23,144 bases of DNA from the IMG/VR virus record IMGVR_UViG_3300036768_001876, positions 1-23,144 of that record. One strand, written 5' to 3'. Under the pieces are notes generated by a model. It had not been told where the DNA came from. It made no database searches and saw nothing but the letters and a program-made list of their open reading frames with translations. The position numbers and the translations under genes are program-made. Source of the stretch: a virus. Positions 22,452 through 23,144 of this stretch are shown here, one piece after another. Each line of letters begins with the position of its first letter. Position 1 is the stretch's first letter.

Positions 22452-23144
22452 ATGTCGCAGCTCCTCTCCGCCCTTCGCCGTCCCCCGGCACAACCGACCC
22501 GGTTCGTCGTCCTCAGCCAGCCCCGCACCGGCTCCAGCCTCCTGTGCGGTTCGATCCGCTGGCACCCGCAGATCCTCATGCACGGCGAACTCCTCAACCC
22601 CCACTACCGACACGATCTGCCGTCGGACGACGGGGCCCGGCGGTTCCGCGCGGCGATGGCGGTCGCCACGCACGACGCCGTCGGCTGCAAGCTGCACGCC
22701 TGCCAACCCGACCCCGGCAGTGAGCTTTGGGAGTCGGCCTGGGACGAGCTGTCCGCCGACCCCACGATCAAGGTCGTGCATCTTGCGCGGCAGGACACGC
22801 TCGCCCAGCTCGCCTCCTGGAAGATCGCCGCGCAACTCGACCGCTGGGGGGATCAGACCGCTGTGCGGGAGCGTCCGGTGATCCGGATCGACCCCGCGGA
22901 ACTGGCCTGGTTCCGGCGCTGGAACGCGCTGGCCTACCAGGTGCGGCTGGCGCGCCTCAAGCGGCACCCCCTTCTCCCCGTCACCTACGAAGCGCTGCGG
23001 GACCGGTGGGTCGAGACGGTCGAGAGGGTGCTGCAGTTCCTCGGCGTGGAACCGAGCCCCCTCGATCGGTGCGCCACGCAGAACGAGAAGCGCCCGCTGC
23101 ATGAGGTGATCTCCAACTACCACGACCTCGTCAAGGATGCGTGA
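22452..23144 (+). CDS. Stf0-type sulfotransferase
   Basis: A 230-aa PAPS-dependent sulfotransferase. The 5'-phosphosulfate loop is VLSQPRTGSSLL at 20-31. HGELLNP at 44-50 holds the Glu that in Stf0 lies at the active site. The 3'-phosphate signature is HLARQDTLAQLASWKIA at 110-126, like R.D...QA.S in Stf0. NHP-like NYHD ends the protein. Mycobacterial Stf0 sulfates trehalose; other members act on diverse sugars, so the product is probably an O-sulfate on a glycan, although a tyrosine or other hydroxyl is possible. GGAGGAG seven bases upstream supports ATG 22452. The gene ends exactly at the window edge, so more cassette genes may follow. Confidence 0.92.
   Translation: MSQLLSALRRPPAQPTRFVVLSQPRTGSSLLCGSIRWHPQILMHGELLNPHYRHDLPSDDGARRFRAAMAVATHDAVGCKLHACQPDPGSELWESAWDELSADPTIKVVHLARQDTLAQLASWKIAAQLDRWGDQTAVRERPVIRIDPAELAWFRRWNALAYQVRLARLKRHPLLPVTYEALRDRWVETVERVLQFLGVEPSPLDRCATQNEKRPLHEVISNYHDLVKDA

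Noticed and set aside
1-23144. tRNA, CRISPR array, integrase, attachment sites, IS elements
   Set aside because: No cloverleaf, regularly spaced repeats, recombinase motifs or terminal inverted repeats with a transposase were seen on reading both strands.

Overview
The window is a compact, GC-rich (roughly two thirds G+C by eye) stretch of tailed-phage or prophage DNA. The gene order is the lambda/HK97 siphovirus order: terminase, portal, protease-capsid, cement, connectors, tail tube, tail chaperones, tape measure. No sheath gene lies between the connectors and the tube gene, so the tail is probably long and non-contractile. The host is most likely a planctomycete or another high-GC Gram-negative bacterium. 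That is an inference from GC content, AAGGAG-type ribosome sites, exported proteins with classical signal peptides, and the style of the HARE-HTH and TubC-like proteins; no rRNA, integrase or attachment site is present to confirm it.

Layout. Positions 1-2209 hold an accessory block: a minus-strand protein of unknown function, a plus-strand DUF1937 protein, and a minus-strand set of three small genes (73-aa protein, HARE-HTH protein with Lys/Ala-rich tails, zinc ribbon) ending at a hairpin terminator. From 2326 everything runs on the plus strand. First come a small terminase-like protein, a GTG-started large terminase and a 57-aa NrdR-like zinc ribbon. Next is a self-contained AbiE (type IV) toxin-antitoxin pair with its own promoter/operator and terminator hairpin. 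Then come a small gpW-position protein, portal, a prohead protease fused to the major capsid protein, a cement protein and three connector/neck genes. A two-gene insert follows: an exported papain-like peptidase and a membrane-anchored thioredoxin-like protein. The tail module follows: tube, two chaperone frames probably joined by -1 frameshifting, tape measure, and two unassigned tail-region proteins.

The last 4.2 kb (18955-23144) is the most unusual part. It is a tight, partly overlapping set of four genes: a 741-aa protein with a TubC-like docking domain and several glycosyltransferase-like domains, a second GT2-type glycosyltransferase, a 2-oxoglutarate/Fe(II) hydroxylase of prolyl-4-hydroxylase type, and a Stf0-type sulfotransferase. 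Together these could hydroxylate, glycosylate and sulfate a virion protein or a cell-surface glycan. The genes are recognisable by motif, but the joint system and its substrate are hypotheses.

The structural genes build the particle. The AbiE pair, the peptidase/thioredoxin pair and the modification cassette are accessory (moron-like) cargo at three separate places in the late region. No holin, canonical endolysin, integrase, repressor, replication gene, tRNA or CRISPR array was seen.
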